In this document: piece after piece, positions 1-6,529 of the stretch
Position numbering within the stretch: the stretch's first letter is position 1
How the letters are laid out: each line of letters starts with the position of its first letter
Assembly (NCBI GenBank): GCA_026389315.1
Contig: JAPLIC010000061.1
Span: forward strand, 1-64,000
DNA length: 64,000 bases
Direction: 5' to 3'
Source: Cyanobacteriota bacterium
Lineage (GTDB): Bacteria; Cyanobacteriota; Cyanobacteriia; PCC-6307; Cyanobiaceae
Position numbers and translations under genes: made by a program
Notes under the pieces: model-generated
Told to the model about the DNA's origin: nothing
The model's database searches: none
Seen by the model: only the letters and a program-made list of their open reading frames with translations

Positions 1-241
1 CCAAAAGGGACATAGAATTCTTCAATCGATAACTGCCCGGCACTCTGAAAGACGTACATTTTCAATCCAGCGAGTTCTTCTAAGCCGGAAATGGCTGATT
101 GCACCCGATCTTAACACGAGATGGTCGCTGGAATCAACTGCCTTGCAATGGATGTTGGTTCCTCAGCAAGCCCTACTTATTGCGATCACGATCGAGAATC
201 GGAAAACACTGTACGACGGCGAGCTTGTATTCCGCCGCTAG
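1..241. other. Left-edge stretch without a recognisable gene
   Basis: I see no convincing coding frame in these bases. The open frames that cross it are poor in recognisable motifs and are best explained as chance extensions of the vapB frame or its antisense. It sits directly before an apparent restriction-enzyme remnant, so it may be decayed DNA of the same accessory region. Confidence 0.4.
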
Positions 242-331
242 GGCGGCGGCTGGCCGCGGCTGAACCGGGTGTTCGGCGGCGAGCTGGATGGCGTGCTGCA
301 GCAGTTCCAGCGGCAGGTATGGGCGGCGTGA
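242..331 (+). pseudogene. Possible C-terminal remnant of a type I restriction HsdR subunit
   Basis: Thirty codons ending in TGA at 329-331 read [20 protein letters not shown] and finish in QVWAA. This resembles the C-terminal tail I associate with HsdR subunits: a W-x-R-L-N-x-x-F core, an L-D-x-x-L helix, then a terminal V/I-W. An in-frame TAG at 239-241 cuts it off upstream. An HsdM N-terminal fragment lies about 0.7 kb downstream on the same strand, so both could be leftovers of one type I restriction locus into which, or beside which, vapBC came to lie. The match is by eye and short. A chance frame is the alternative. Confidence 0.35.
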
Positions 332-358
332 GGCGGCGGGCTTGGTCTAGTCTCGGTA

Positions 359-372
359 CCGACCGCGGTCGG
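359..372. promoter_or_regulatory. Perfect 14-bp palindrome at the vapB ribosome binding site (putative autoregulatory operator)
   Basis: CCGACCGCGGTCGG is a perfect inverted repeat. It ends inside the GGAGG Shine-Dalgarno (371-375) that serves the vapB ATG at 382. VapB-VapC complexes commonly repress their own operons through palindromes next to the promoter or RBS, so this is a natural operator candidate. That role is inferred from position and symmetry only. Confidence 0.5.
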
Positions 373-381
373 AGGAAAGCT

Positions 382-642
382 ATGCGCGCCAAGCTGTTCC
401 GCAACGGCCGCAGCCAGGCGGTGCGCCTGCCCGCTGAGTTCCGCTTCGAGGGAACGGAGGTGGAAGTGCATCGAGACCCCGAGAGCGGCGCGGTGGTGCT
501 CACACCGGTGCGGCCCTCGGCCAGGGAGTTGTTGATGCTCAGGGATGCGCTGTTGCAGGAGCCTGGATTTCGGGAAGAACTGGCCGCCTTCTTTGAGGGG
601 TTGTACGACACCAGTCCTCCCGAACCGGTGGACTTCCCGTGA
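382..642 (+). CDS. vapB: VapB-type antitoxin (AbrB/SpoVT-like)
   Basis: This 86-residue protein is the antitoxin of the adjacent PIN toxin. The N-terminus [20 protein letters not shown] is the classic swapped-hairpin AbrB/VapB DNA-binding motif, followed by a strand-rich RFEGTEVEV segment. The C-terminal half (about residues 50-86) is the helical toxin-binding tail. The frame is open back to 121, but the ATG at 382 has a GGAGG seven bases upstream and matches the family start, so the longer frame is rejected. Its TGA (640-642) overlaps the vapC start, which indicates coupled translation. A truncated second copy of this gene lies at 4471-4614. Confidence 0.85.
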   Translation: MRAKLFRNGRSQAVRLPAEFRFEGTEVEVHRDPESGAVVLTPVRPSARELLMLRDALLQEPGFREELAAFFEGLYDTSPPEPVDFP

Positions 643-1040
643 TGGCTGCGGGGCACGAGAGATTGATGCTGGACACCAACGCCGTGAGCGCTTTTCTCCA
701 ACATCGCTCGCCACGCCTGGATGACTGGGTGCGCGAACAACGCTGCTGCCTGTCGGCGATCGTGGTGGGCGAGATTCGCTACGGCCTGGAGAAGCAGCCG
801 GCGGCGACGCGATTGCGGGTGCTGGCGGAAGCCACCCTCGACACCCTGGAGATCCTGCCCTGGACCGAAGCCTGCAGCAGGATCTATGGCCGGCTGCGCG
901 CTGAACTGGAACGCCATGGCAAGTCGCTGGCGGCGCTGGACCTACTGATCGCCAGCCATGCCCTAAGCGAAGGCTGTGTTCTGGTCACCGCCGATCAGGC
1001 TTTTGCCCATGTGGACGAACTCAGCCTGGAGGCCTGGTGA
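642..1040 (+). CDS. vapC: VapC-type PIN-domain ribonuclease toxin
   Basis: This is a PIN-domain RNase toxin of about 132 residues. Acidic motifs are visible in order: MLDTNAVSAF near the N-terminus (first Asp), VVGEIRYGL (Glu, about residue 40), LAALDLLIASHA (Asp, about residue 93) and VLVTADQAFAHV (last Asp, about residue 113). The chromosome-type VapC pattern is complete, so the toxin looks active. The start is ATG 642 or the preceding GTG 639; both overlap the vapB stop. Its TGA (1038-1040) in turn overlaps the start of the HsdM fragment, so vapB, vapC, the fragment and the OLD-like gene form a chain of overlapping frames. Confidence 0.85.
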   Translation: MAAGHERLMLDTNAVSAFLQHRSPRLDDWVREQRCCLSAIVVGEIRYGLEKQPAATRLRVLAEATLDTLEILPWTEACSRIYGRLRAELERHGKSLAALDLLIASHALSEGCVLVTADQAFAHVDELSLEAW

Positions 1041-1252
1041 TGGCCACGAGCTCCCCTGGCAACAGCCACACCCACGACATCGTCGCCAAGCTCTGGAACC
1101 TCTGCAATGTGCTGAAGGACGACGGGGTGACCTATCACCAGTACGTGAGCGAGCTGACGTATCTGTTGTTTCTGAACATGGCCCAGGAAACGGGTCAGGA
1201 GCAGGCAATTCCCCAGGAATGGCGCTGGCAGGTGTTGGAGGCAGTGGGGTGA
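1040..1252 (+). pseudogene. HsdM N-terminal fragment (truncated type I DNA methyltransferase)
   Basis: Seventy residues match the start of HsdM, the type I restriction-modification methyltransferase: DIVAKLWNLCNVLKDDG, then VTYHQYVSELTYLLFLNMA and a W-R-W-Q-V-L stretch. This is the helical HsdM_N domain. A full HsdM has roughly 500 residues, and no SAM-binding (NPPF/Y) motif follows, so catalysis is lost. The frame starts at GTG 1037 or ATG 1040, overlapping the vapC stop. It ends at TGA 1250-1252, overlapping the GTG (1249) of the next gene. Most likely it is a deletion remnant. The double overlap leaves open that it is still translated and couples the neighbours. Confidence 0.7.
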
Positions 1253-3009
1253 GAATCCTGCACTGGCTGGAGATCAGCAACTTCAAGAGCTACCGCAGCT
1301 CGGGTCGCATCCCCCTGGAGCACCCATCGGTGCTGATTGGCCCCAACAATTGCGGCAAGACCACTGCCCTTCAGGCCATTGCCCTTTGGTCGACAGCCGT
1401 GCGCACCTGGCAGCAAGAGTCGAAAGACTCCAAGGCCAAGCAACGTACAGGAAAACCCTTAAATCGCCTGGCGATTCAATCCGTTCCTGTACCTAAGACG
1501 CGCCACTTCTGGAAGAACCTGAAGGTTTCAGGCCATGATCTTCAGATCTCCATTGGCCTTGATTACCAGGGCACTGTTGTCCCAATCAAGATGGTGTTTC
1601 GTCATCACGCCAGTGATGAGCTGATCTACGCCGAACCCCATCCCTCTACAGCCAGCCACCCCCGAGCCCTGGCCAGAGCCGCCGAACTGGACGTGGCACT
1701 TCTTTATCCCATGTCGGGCATCTCAGCGGATGAACCTCTGATTACTCGCAATCGAATTGACTACCACATGGGACGGGGTAGCACCGCTGAAGTATTGCGA
1801 AATCTCTGTCTTGTCGTCTATCAAGACAGCCCCGATGATTGGCAAGAAATCACCCAGCTGATGCATCGTCTTTTTAAGGTTCACCTCACCACGCCCCAAG
1901 AAAATGAAGGCGGCTCATTAGATCTCTTCTATGAACAACCTGGAGCCGATCGCCCCCTGGATCTATCGCTGGCTGGTCGGGGCTTTCAGCAGATGCTGCT
2001 GATCTTGGCCCACTTGTACTGTCATAAAGGGAGTGTGCTGCTGATCGATGAACCCGATGCCCACCTGGAGATCCTGCGTCAGCAGCAGATCTATTCCCTG
2101 TTGAGCACCATCGCTGACCGCAATCGCTGCCAGGTGTTGATGGCTACCCATTCGGAGGTGGTGATGCAGGAGGCCCTGGACAACAATCTTACCCTAATAC
2201 TTGACGGCAATGCCGATGACCTGGCTTCTAAGCCCGATATCAAGGAATCTCTCAAGAGCTTCGGGGCTGCCCACTACGTTAGAGCCCGTGAGACCGGCCA
2301 CGTTCTCTACCTAGAGGGCAGCACGGATCTCGCCATGCTTCGGGCCCTTGCTGATCACCTTGAGCACCCTGTCCGCAATCTGATTGCCGATGGATCCCAT
2401 CTCAATGTCTATTTCCTCCAGGACAATCGGCCCAATCTCGGCCAATCCCCGGAAGAACTCCTTGATGCCGTTGAGGGCGCTTTTGGCCAGAAGGCAAGGG
2501 ACCACTTCTTTGCCCTCAGACGCATCCTGCCTGAATTGCGGGGCCTGGAGATCATCGATAATGACAATCGCGGCCTTCAGCCTTCGGATGAGGGTGGATT
2601 TACCAGGTCGCCATGGAAGCGCTATGAACTTGAAAATTATTTTGTCACCCCCCAGGTCTTGCTTGATTGGTCGCAACCGGTTGTTGCTGACCTATTCAGC
2701 GACCAACGCTTAGCCACCCTTGATCAGCTTATCCTTGCCATGATTTTTGATGGCAGTGACTCAGACTTCGCCAATTACCAAGCAGCGAATCCCGCCACTC
2801 AAGCCACCCTATGGCGAGCCCAAACTCAGACCAAAAAGTTGAGCCTCTTTGCCGAGGCATACTTCCGCCACCTCGCTAATGCAACAGGCGGCCCGATCAT
2901 GTTGCGCAAGAGAGATCTCTACCGCTTGATAGAGCGTTGTGACGTTAATTCCATCGATCTTGAAGTGGTTGACAAATTGGATGCTATTTATCGCTTAGTA
3001 CAACCATGA
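1249..3009 (+). CDS. OLD-like AAA ATPase fused to a TOPRIM nuclease domain
   Basis: This is a 586-residue ABC/SMC-like ATPase with a C-terminal TOPRIM domain, the architecture of overcoming-lysogenization-defect (OLD) nucleases and of fused PARIS-like defence proteins. Visible in order are the N-terminal LEISNFKSYRS, Walker A GPNNCGKTT (about residues 30-38), signature-like LSLAGRG, Walker B LLIDEPDAHLEI (about 265), the ATHSE histidine switch (about 300), TOPRIM glutamate LYLEGSTD (about 355), the D-x-D motif IIDNDNRG (about 438) and an ELENYF motif (about 462). Catalytic residues look intact. The GTG start at 1249 overlaps the upstream TGA. No UvrD-type helicase follows, so it resembles stand-alone class 1 OLD rather than Gabija. 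It probably degrades invader nucleic acid; the trigger is unknown. Confidence 0.75.
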   Translation: MRILHWLEISNFKSYRSSGRIPLEHPSVLIGPNNCGKTTALQAIALWSTAVRTWQQESKDSKAKQRTGKPLNRLAIQSVPVPKTRHFWKNLKVSGHDLQISIGLDYQGTVVPIKMVFRHHASDELIYAEPHPSTASHPRALARAAELDVALLYPMSGISADEPLITRNRIDYHMGRGSTAEVLRNLCLVVYQDSPDDWQEITQLMHRLFKVHLTTPQENEGGSLDLFYEQPGADRPLDLSLAGRGFQQMLLILAHLYCHKGSVLLIDEPDAHLEILRQQQIYSLLSTIADRNRCQVLMATHSEVVMQEALDNNLTLILDGNADDLASKPDIKESLKSFGAAHYVRARETGHVLYLEGSTDLAMLRALADHLEHPVRNLIADGSHLNVYFLQDNRPNLGQSPEELLDAVEGAFGQKARDHFFALRRILPELRGLEIIDNDNRGLQPSDEGGFTRSPWKRYELENYFVTPQVLLDWSQPVVADLFSDQRLATLDQLILAMIFDGSDSDFANYQAANPATQATLWRAQTQTKKLSLFAEAYFRHLANATGGPIMLRKRDLYRLIERCDVNSIDLEVVDKLDAIYRLVQP

Positions 3010-3101
3010 TCAGCGGAATCCCGGGCCCATAGCACTTGTGCGAATCGTGCACCTGACGGACCAGAATGGGAGATCTATGCCGAGCTGATCGCCTTGGCGC
3101 C

Positions 3102-3458
3102 ATGACCCTCGCTCTCGCCCAGCCCCAGCTGGAGGCCATCACTGCCGCCTGTAGGAAGCACCATGTGGCGCGCTTGCACGCCTTCGGCTCCGTGCTGCGG
3201 CCGGACTACCGCCCTGGCGAGAGCGACATCGACCTGCTCGTGGAGTTCCTGCCACTGGATGCCTCCAACCTCTATCGGGCCTACTTCGCCCTGCTGAACG
3301 ACCTGAGGCAGGGCCTGGCCGCTCGGGTCGATCTGGTGATGGCAGACGCAGTGCGTAACCCCATCGTCATGCAGGCGATCGATGCGAGCAAGCAACAGAT
3401 CTTTGCGGCGTGTCCCGTGTGCCTGCCTGCTGATGCATGTGCTGCACCGCTTCGCTGA
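3102..3458 (+). CDS. MNT-type nucleotidyltransferase domain protein without HEPN partner
   Basis: This is a minimal nucleotidyltransferase of about 118 residues, the MNT half of MNT/HEPN toxin-antitoxin pairs. MntA-type proteins AMPylate a HEPN RNase. The active-site signature is clear: HAFGSVLRPDYRPGESDIDL, the G-S-x10-D-x-D motif, then VEF, and a later RVDLVMADAV carrying the third acidic residue. Start ATG 3102 is chosen because the family begins just before this helix; the frame is open back to 3066. No HEPN gene is seen downstream: the next gene is a HigB toxin. The C-terminal 20 residues (ending ADACAAPLR) look unlike the family, so the partner may have been deleted here. Confidence 0.7.
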   Translation: MTLALAQPQLEAITAACRKHHVARLHAFGSVLRPDYRPGESDIDLLVEFLPLDASNLYRAYFALLNDLRQGLAARVDLVMADAVRNPIVMQAIDASKQQIFAACPVCLPADACAAPLR

Positions 3459-3528
3459 AGCCCTGTGTGGGGCGTAGCTGAATACCAATGCAAAGCGTTG
3501 GCACGTCTAGCGGTGGTATGATGAAGAA

Positions 3529-3894
3529 GTGATCAGGTGGTTTCGTTGCCGCGACACCCGTACTCTCTTCGAGGGCGGACAAGTGAGGCGTTTCGGAGGC
3601 GTTGCCCGAGTTGCCCTCCGTAAGCTCGCAATCCTTGATGCTGCAGGTTGTCTCAACGGTCTCTCCATACCACCAGGCAACCGTCTGGAAGCGCTCCGAG
3701 GTAACCGTCATGGCCAGCACAGGGCCTGCGTTGCAAAACAGTGCATCAACGACCAATTCCGGATCTGTTTCATCTGGTCGGAAGCCGGCGCCGATTACGT
3801 CGAATTCGTTGACTACCACGGATACCGATCTGCGCCTAAGTCGTTTCTTCGGGCTCAGCGAGGGCTTCTGGCTGCGGATGCAGTCCAGCCATGA
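3529..3894 (+). CDS. higB: HigB/RelE-type mRNA interferase with aberrant C-terminus
   Basis: This is a HigB toxin, a ribosome-dependent mRNA endonuclease. MIRWFRCRDTRTLF, VARVALRKLAILDAA, IPPGNRLEALRG, INDQFRICFIW and VEFVDYH are all family hallmarks. The start is GTG 3529. Two oddities appear. A few extra residues (RACVAKQC) sit between the GQH and INDQ motifs. After VDYH, where HigB normally stops, the frame continues another 25 residues by reading the remains of higA in the wrong frame. The antitoxin N-terminal region is gone (see the higA remnant). Either the toxin is dead or it lacks a cognate antitoxin. The sequence cannot decide which. Confidence 0.7.
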   Translation: MIRWFRCRDTRTLFEGGQVRRFGGVARVALRKLAILDAAGCLNGLSIPPGNRLEALRGNRHGQHRACVAKQCINDQFRICFIWSEAGADYVEFVDYHGYRSAPKSFLRAQRGLLAADAVQP

Positions 3895-3985
3895 CCTGCG
3901 TGTGGCCCATCGGCAATTGGGCGATGCCCTGACCCAAATCCAGCCATGGCGACAGGAGGTTCTCAAGGAGATGCGGGGGGCGTGA
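3812..3985 (+). pseudogene. C-terminal remnant of HigA antitoxin
   Basis: In the frame one off from higB the sequence reads TDTDLRLSRFFGLSEGFWLR, then HDLRVAHRQLGDAL, and ends at TGA 3983-3985. This is the C-terminal third of an XRE-family HigA antitoxin, which normally follows the helix-turn-helix and a GKRAVTADT-like turn. The helix-turn-helix and the start are absent. The remnant begins exactly where the HigB VDYH motif ends, so one deletion removed the higB stop, the intergenic bases and the first part of higA. Confidence 0.7.
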
Positions 3986-4048
3986 GGGATCTCAGCGCTT
4001 CGCAGAAAAAGGCCTGACCTGCGGCGGTGGACTGGCTACCCTAACCCC

Positions 4049-4444
4049 AAGGGTTTTATCCGCGGCTGCTTCAGCCTCAGCAACCCCACCCGACCAGAGC
4101 TGGCGCCCTTGGAGGTTTCAGCCCTGGCGGACAGCGGGGCTGTGCATCTGTGCATCCCAGAGCATCTGGCGATCCAGCTAAGCCTGGCCGAACTGGAACG
4201 GCGTGAGCTGGTGCTGGCGGATGGGCGTCGCCGCACGGTGCCCTATGTGGGGCCGGTGGAAGTGCGCTTTGGCAACCGCCGTTGCTTCACCGGTGCCATG
4301 GTGCTGGGCAATGAGGTGCTGCTCGGTGCGATCCCGATGAAAGACATGGATCTGGTGTTGCGGCCCCAGCTGCAGAGCGTGGATGTGAACCCCGATAACC
4401 CCAATATTCCGCTCAGTGTGGCCAAGGGCCTCCAGCAAGGCTGA
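4049..4444 (+). CDS. Clan AA retropepsin-like aspartic protease, start codon apparently lost
   Basis: This is a small retropepsin-like protein of the kind often found near toxin-antitoxin genes. ALADSGAVHLCIPEHLA carries the D-S-G (usually D-T-G) catalytic turn. VPYVGPVEVRF, NRRCFTGAMVLG and LLGAIPMKDMDLVL are the conserved core. The frame extends upstream through GFIRGCFSLSNPTRPELAPL, which matches the family N-terminus. The codon where an initiator Met is expected (4049-4051) is AAG, one base from ATG. Without it the first usable start is TTG 4109, leaving 111 residues and removing the first strand. It may be a pseudogene or be made from a weak start. Confidence 0.65.
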   Translation, partial: KGFIRGCFSLSNPTRPELAPLEVSALADSGAVHLCIPEHLAIQLSLAELERRELVLADGRRRTVPYVGPVEVRFGNRRCFTGAMVLGNEVLLGAIPMKDMDLVLRPQLQSVDVNPDNPNIPLSVAKGLQQG

Positions 4445-4470
4445 AGGATTGATTCAGCAGCGGCACTTGG

Positions 4471-4614
4471 ATGCTCAACAATCTCTTTGGCAACATGCGC
4501 AGCGAGGCAATGCGCCTCCCGGCTGCCTTTCGCTTTGAAGGAACGCAAGTGGAAATCGAGCGCGACCCGCAAACCGGCGCTGTGGACCGGATGACTGGGG
4601 TGCAGCCCGCCTGA
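4471..4614 (+). pseudogene. Collapsed second vapBC: VapB N-terminus joined to a VapC internal fragment
   Basis: The 47 codons from ATG 4471 read MLNNLFGNMRSEAMRLPAAF, then RFEGTQVEIERDPQTGAV, closely parallel to the VapB at 382-642. The next bases, GGATGACTGGGGTGC, mirror the VapC coding stretch GGATGACTGGGTGC (about 719-732) with one extra G. A deletion therefore removed the VapB tail and the VapC N-terminus. The ATG context, stop and downstream toxin are lost, so no functional module remains. Confidence 0.65.
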
Positions 4615-4645
4615 ATGCCTATATAGTTAGGCGAACAAAAAACCA

Positions 4646-5335
4646 ATGGAACAACAGGGCCGGCTAACAGAGTGGAATGATGCCAGGGGATTCGGTTTTA
4701 TCACGCCGGTTTCCGGTGGTCCGCGTATCTTCGTTGACATCAGCCAATTTCAGCAAAGAGATCGGCGTCCCTGTCTCAATGATCAGCTCACCTACTCGAT
4801 TGGTCGCGACGAGCAGGGACGGTTACGGGCCAAGGAGGTGCGGTATCACAAAAGCATAAAACTACATCCAGTAAAAACAAAGAGTTTCTCTAAAGCTATA
4901 GCTATAAAAGCAGCGTCGATTGTCTTGCTATGCCTTGCAACTCTATACTTATGGTTCACTAGAGTCAGCCCCAATCAGTCGCTTGTGAGTTCCAACTCTG
5001 CGGCCAACGAAACAAACCTAAACACATATCAAGCTCCACAAAGCGGCGTCCAGATGGGCGGCGAAGGTGTGGTCGTTCGTGTTCTAGCTGACGACAATGA
5101 CGGTAGCCGCCATCAGCGCTTTATCCTCCGCCTTGCATCGGGTCAGACCATGCTCATTGCCCATAACATTGACATCGCCAACCGCATCGAAGCATTGAGC
5201 AGTGGTGATCGAGTTGAGTTCTATGGTCAATATGAATCGAATCCAGAGGGCGGCGTCATCCACTGGACACACCATGACGCGGATGGCAACCATGTCGCGG
5301 GTTGGTTGAAGCACAACGGGACGGTTTACCAGTAG
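4646..5335 (+). CDS. Cold-shock-domain, membrane-anchored DUF3465 protein
   Basis: This 229-residue protein has three parts. Residues 1-70 form a cold-shock-like OB fold: GRLTEWNDARGFGFITPVSG with RNP-1-like G-F-G-F-I, then IFVDISQF. Residues about 86-107 form one transmembrane segment (AIKAASIVLLCLATLYLW). Residues about 130-229 match DUF3465: VVVRVLADDNDGSRHQRFIL, AHNIDIANRI, then VIHWTHHD and GWLKHNGTVYQ. Cyanobacterial cold-shock/membrane fusions more usually carry DUF1294. The predicted topology puts the cold-shock domain in the cytoplasm and the DUF3465 domain, possibly a nuclease-like fold, outside. Function unknown. It follows the collapsed vapBC by 31 bp. Confidence 0.7.
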   Translation: MEQQGRLTEWNDARGFGFITPVSGGPRIFVDISQFQQRDRRPCLNDQLTYSIGRDEQGRLRAKEVRYHKSIKLHPVKTKSFSKAIAIKAASIVLLCLATLYLWFTRVSPNQSLVSSNSAANETNLNTYQAPQSGVQMGGEGVVVRVLADDNDGSRHQRFILRLASGQTMLIAHNIDIANRIEALSSGDRVEFYGQYESNPEGGVIHWTHHDADGNHVAGWLKHNGTVYQ

Positions 5336-5465
5336 TTGTCTTGCCGCCTGCGGTTTGGCGATGCTCACCAATTTGTTTGGAGGGGAGTTGGCTGCCGTGG
5401 CTCCGTAGGGTTGATCCGGGCGGCTTCTTCTTTAGCCCAACCAGCCCTAATCAAAGGACGCATGA

Positions 5466-5494
5466 CACTGGCCGGTATCCATAACCGGCCAGTG
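5466..5494. terminator. 11-bp perfect hairpin between convergent genes
   Basis: CACTGGCCGGT and ACCGGCCAGTG flank a 7-base loop (ATCCATA) between the plus-strand DUF3465 gene (ends 5335) and the minus-strand secreted protein (ends 5507). The position and GC-rich stem suit a bidirectional terminator, although neither side has a clear T-tract. The preceding bases 5336-5465 show no gene. Confidence 0.5.
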
Positions 5495-5506
5495 GCGAGA
5501 TCTGCC

Positions 5507-6103
5507 TTAATTACTGGCGCACACCTGGTCGATCCAGAGCTCCTGGCCACCAATGGTGACATCGCGCAAGGGCTGCCCCTTGATGGTGACCGTACCGCGA
5601 CGACCTCCTGGCGTCACTCCACTCATTGTTGATACCGTCAGGCCCCCGATACTGGCTGGCGCGCCGCTGATGTTGCCAACGAATGGGGCACCGCCATTGA
5701 CCGCTAGATTTTCCGTTCCGCCCAGATCAAGGAAGCTGAATGTCACCTTATTGGGCACAAAAGGAAGAGCAAAGAAATGAAAGCGCATCGAAATGTTATT
5801 CAACCTAAGCGAGCGGCCGAAAGCGAACGCAACGGGTGCCCCTTCAATCCGCCCGAAGCCGAAGAAGGGAGCCGCTCCAGTGCTGAAATTTCCTATACTA
5901 CCAATCACATTATTGGAAAACAACACCACCGTGCCAGGGGTTTGGCCAACGGGTGTTCCGTAAACCGTGCCGTTAACCATAGGAGGGTCAAAGGTAACGC
6001 ACGCGGAGGCCGCCTGCGCTTGCGGGGCTGCGGCCAAAAGACTGGCAGCTAGCCAAAAGATAGCTGTCTTCTGGAGATTGACAGTAGAAATCAGGGAAAA
6101 CAC
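5507..6103 (-). CDS. Secreted protein of unknown function
   Basis: The frame is open from 6142, but GTG 6103 gives a clean Sec signal peptide: MFSLISTVNLQKTAIFWLA, then ASLLAAAPQAQA before ASACV. The mature part of about 167 residues is rich in Gly, Phe and Asn, has few charges, and alternates short hydrophobic strands (VVLFSNNVIG, VTFSFLDLGG, GTVTIKGQPL). This pattern is typical of beta-sandwich exported proteins. Two cysteines (CVTF near the start, QVC near the end) could form a disulfide joining the ends. No PEP-CTERM anchor is seen. I do not recognise the family. Confidence 0.6.
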   Translation of the reverse strand: MFSLISTVNLQKTAIFWLAASLLAAAPQAQAASACVTFDPPMVNGTVYGTPVGQTPGTVVLFSNNVIGSIGNFSTGAAPFFGFGRIEGAPVAFAFGRSLRLNNISMRFHFFALPFVPNKVTFSFLDLGGTENLAVNGGAPFVGNISGAPASIGGLTVSTMSGVTPGGRRGTVTIKGQPLRDVTIGGQELWIDQVCASN

Positions 6104-6529
6104 TTTAGGAATCCAAAGTACACATAATAGCCTAATCAGCAACTGGTGTCCTGATTAGCAAGAAAGCTTCACACGCCCTGGAAGCGCCCAAGCACCGGCA
6201 TGATCAACGCTGACCGTTGCATTAGGTACCAGTGCAATCGATACCAGCGCATGAGCTGTTGCTGGTGACAGCGCAGCTGCATTGATTAATTTGAATTCCA
6301 CTCCCCAGGCTGGGGCCGTGCCGCAAAGAGCCCCCCCAGCCCCGAACATCCCGCCACTGCCCTTGCCTGCTGGGGCCCGACAGCCGACCAGCATGAGTGT
6401 CAGCGACTCAACGCATAACTGTTAGCAAGATGACAGCTTCAGCTGGGCTTTCAATCATGATTGGGGCTGAAGGAACCCAACACAGGGTTGATTAGTTCTT
6501 CCCATCTCCCCACTGCGAGTAGATTTTCC
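6104..6529. other. Low-information gap with one doubtful minus-strand frame
   Basis: Between the secreted protein and the amylase I find no supported gene. A 79-codon minus-strand frame (6155-6394) has a lipoprotein-like start (MLVGC) and a plausible middle (VEFKLINAAALSPATAHALV), but no family I recognise. It also ends in a cysteine right after a basic stretch. It could be a small exported protein or chance. Confidence 0.3.

Noticed and set aside
121..381. N-terminal extension of vapB
   Set aside because: The family start and GGAGG RBS point to ATG 382. The upstream residues look like translated noncoding DNA.
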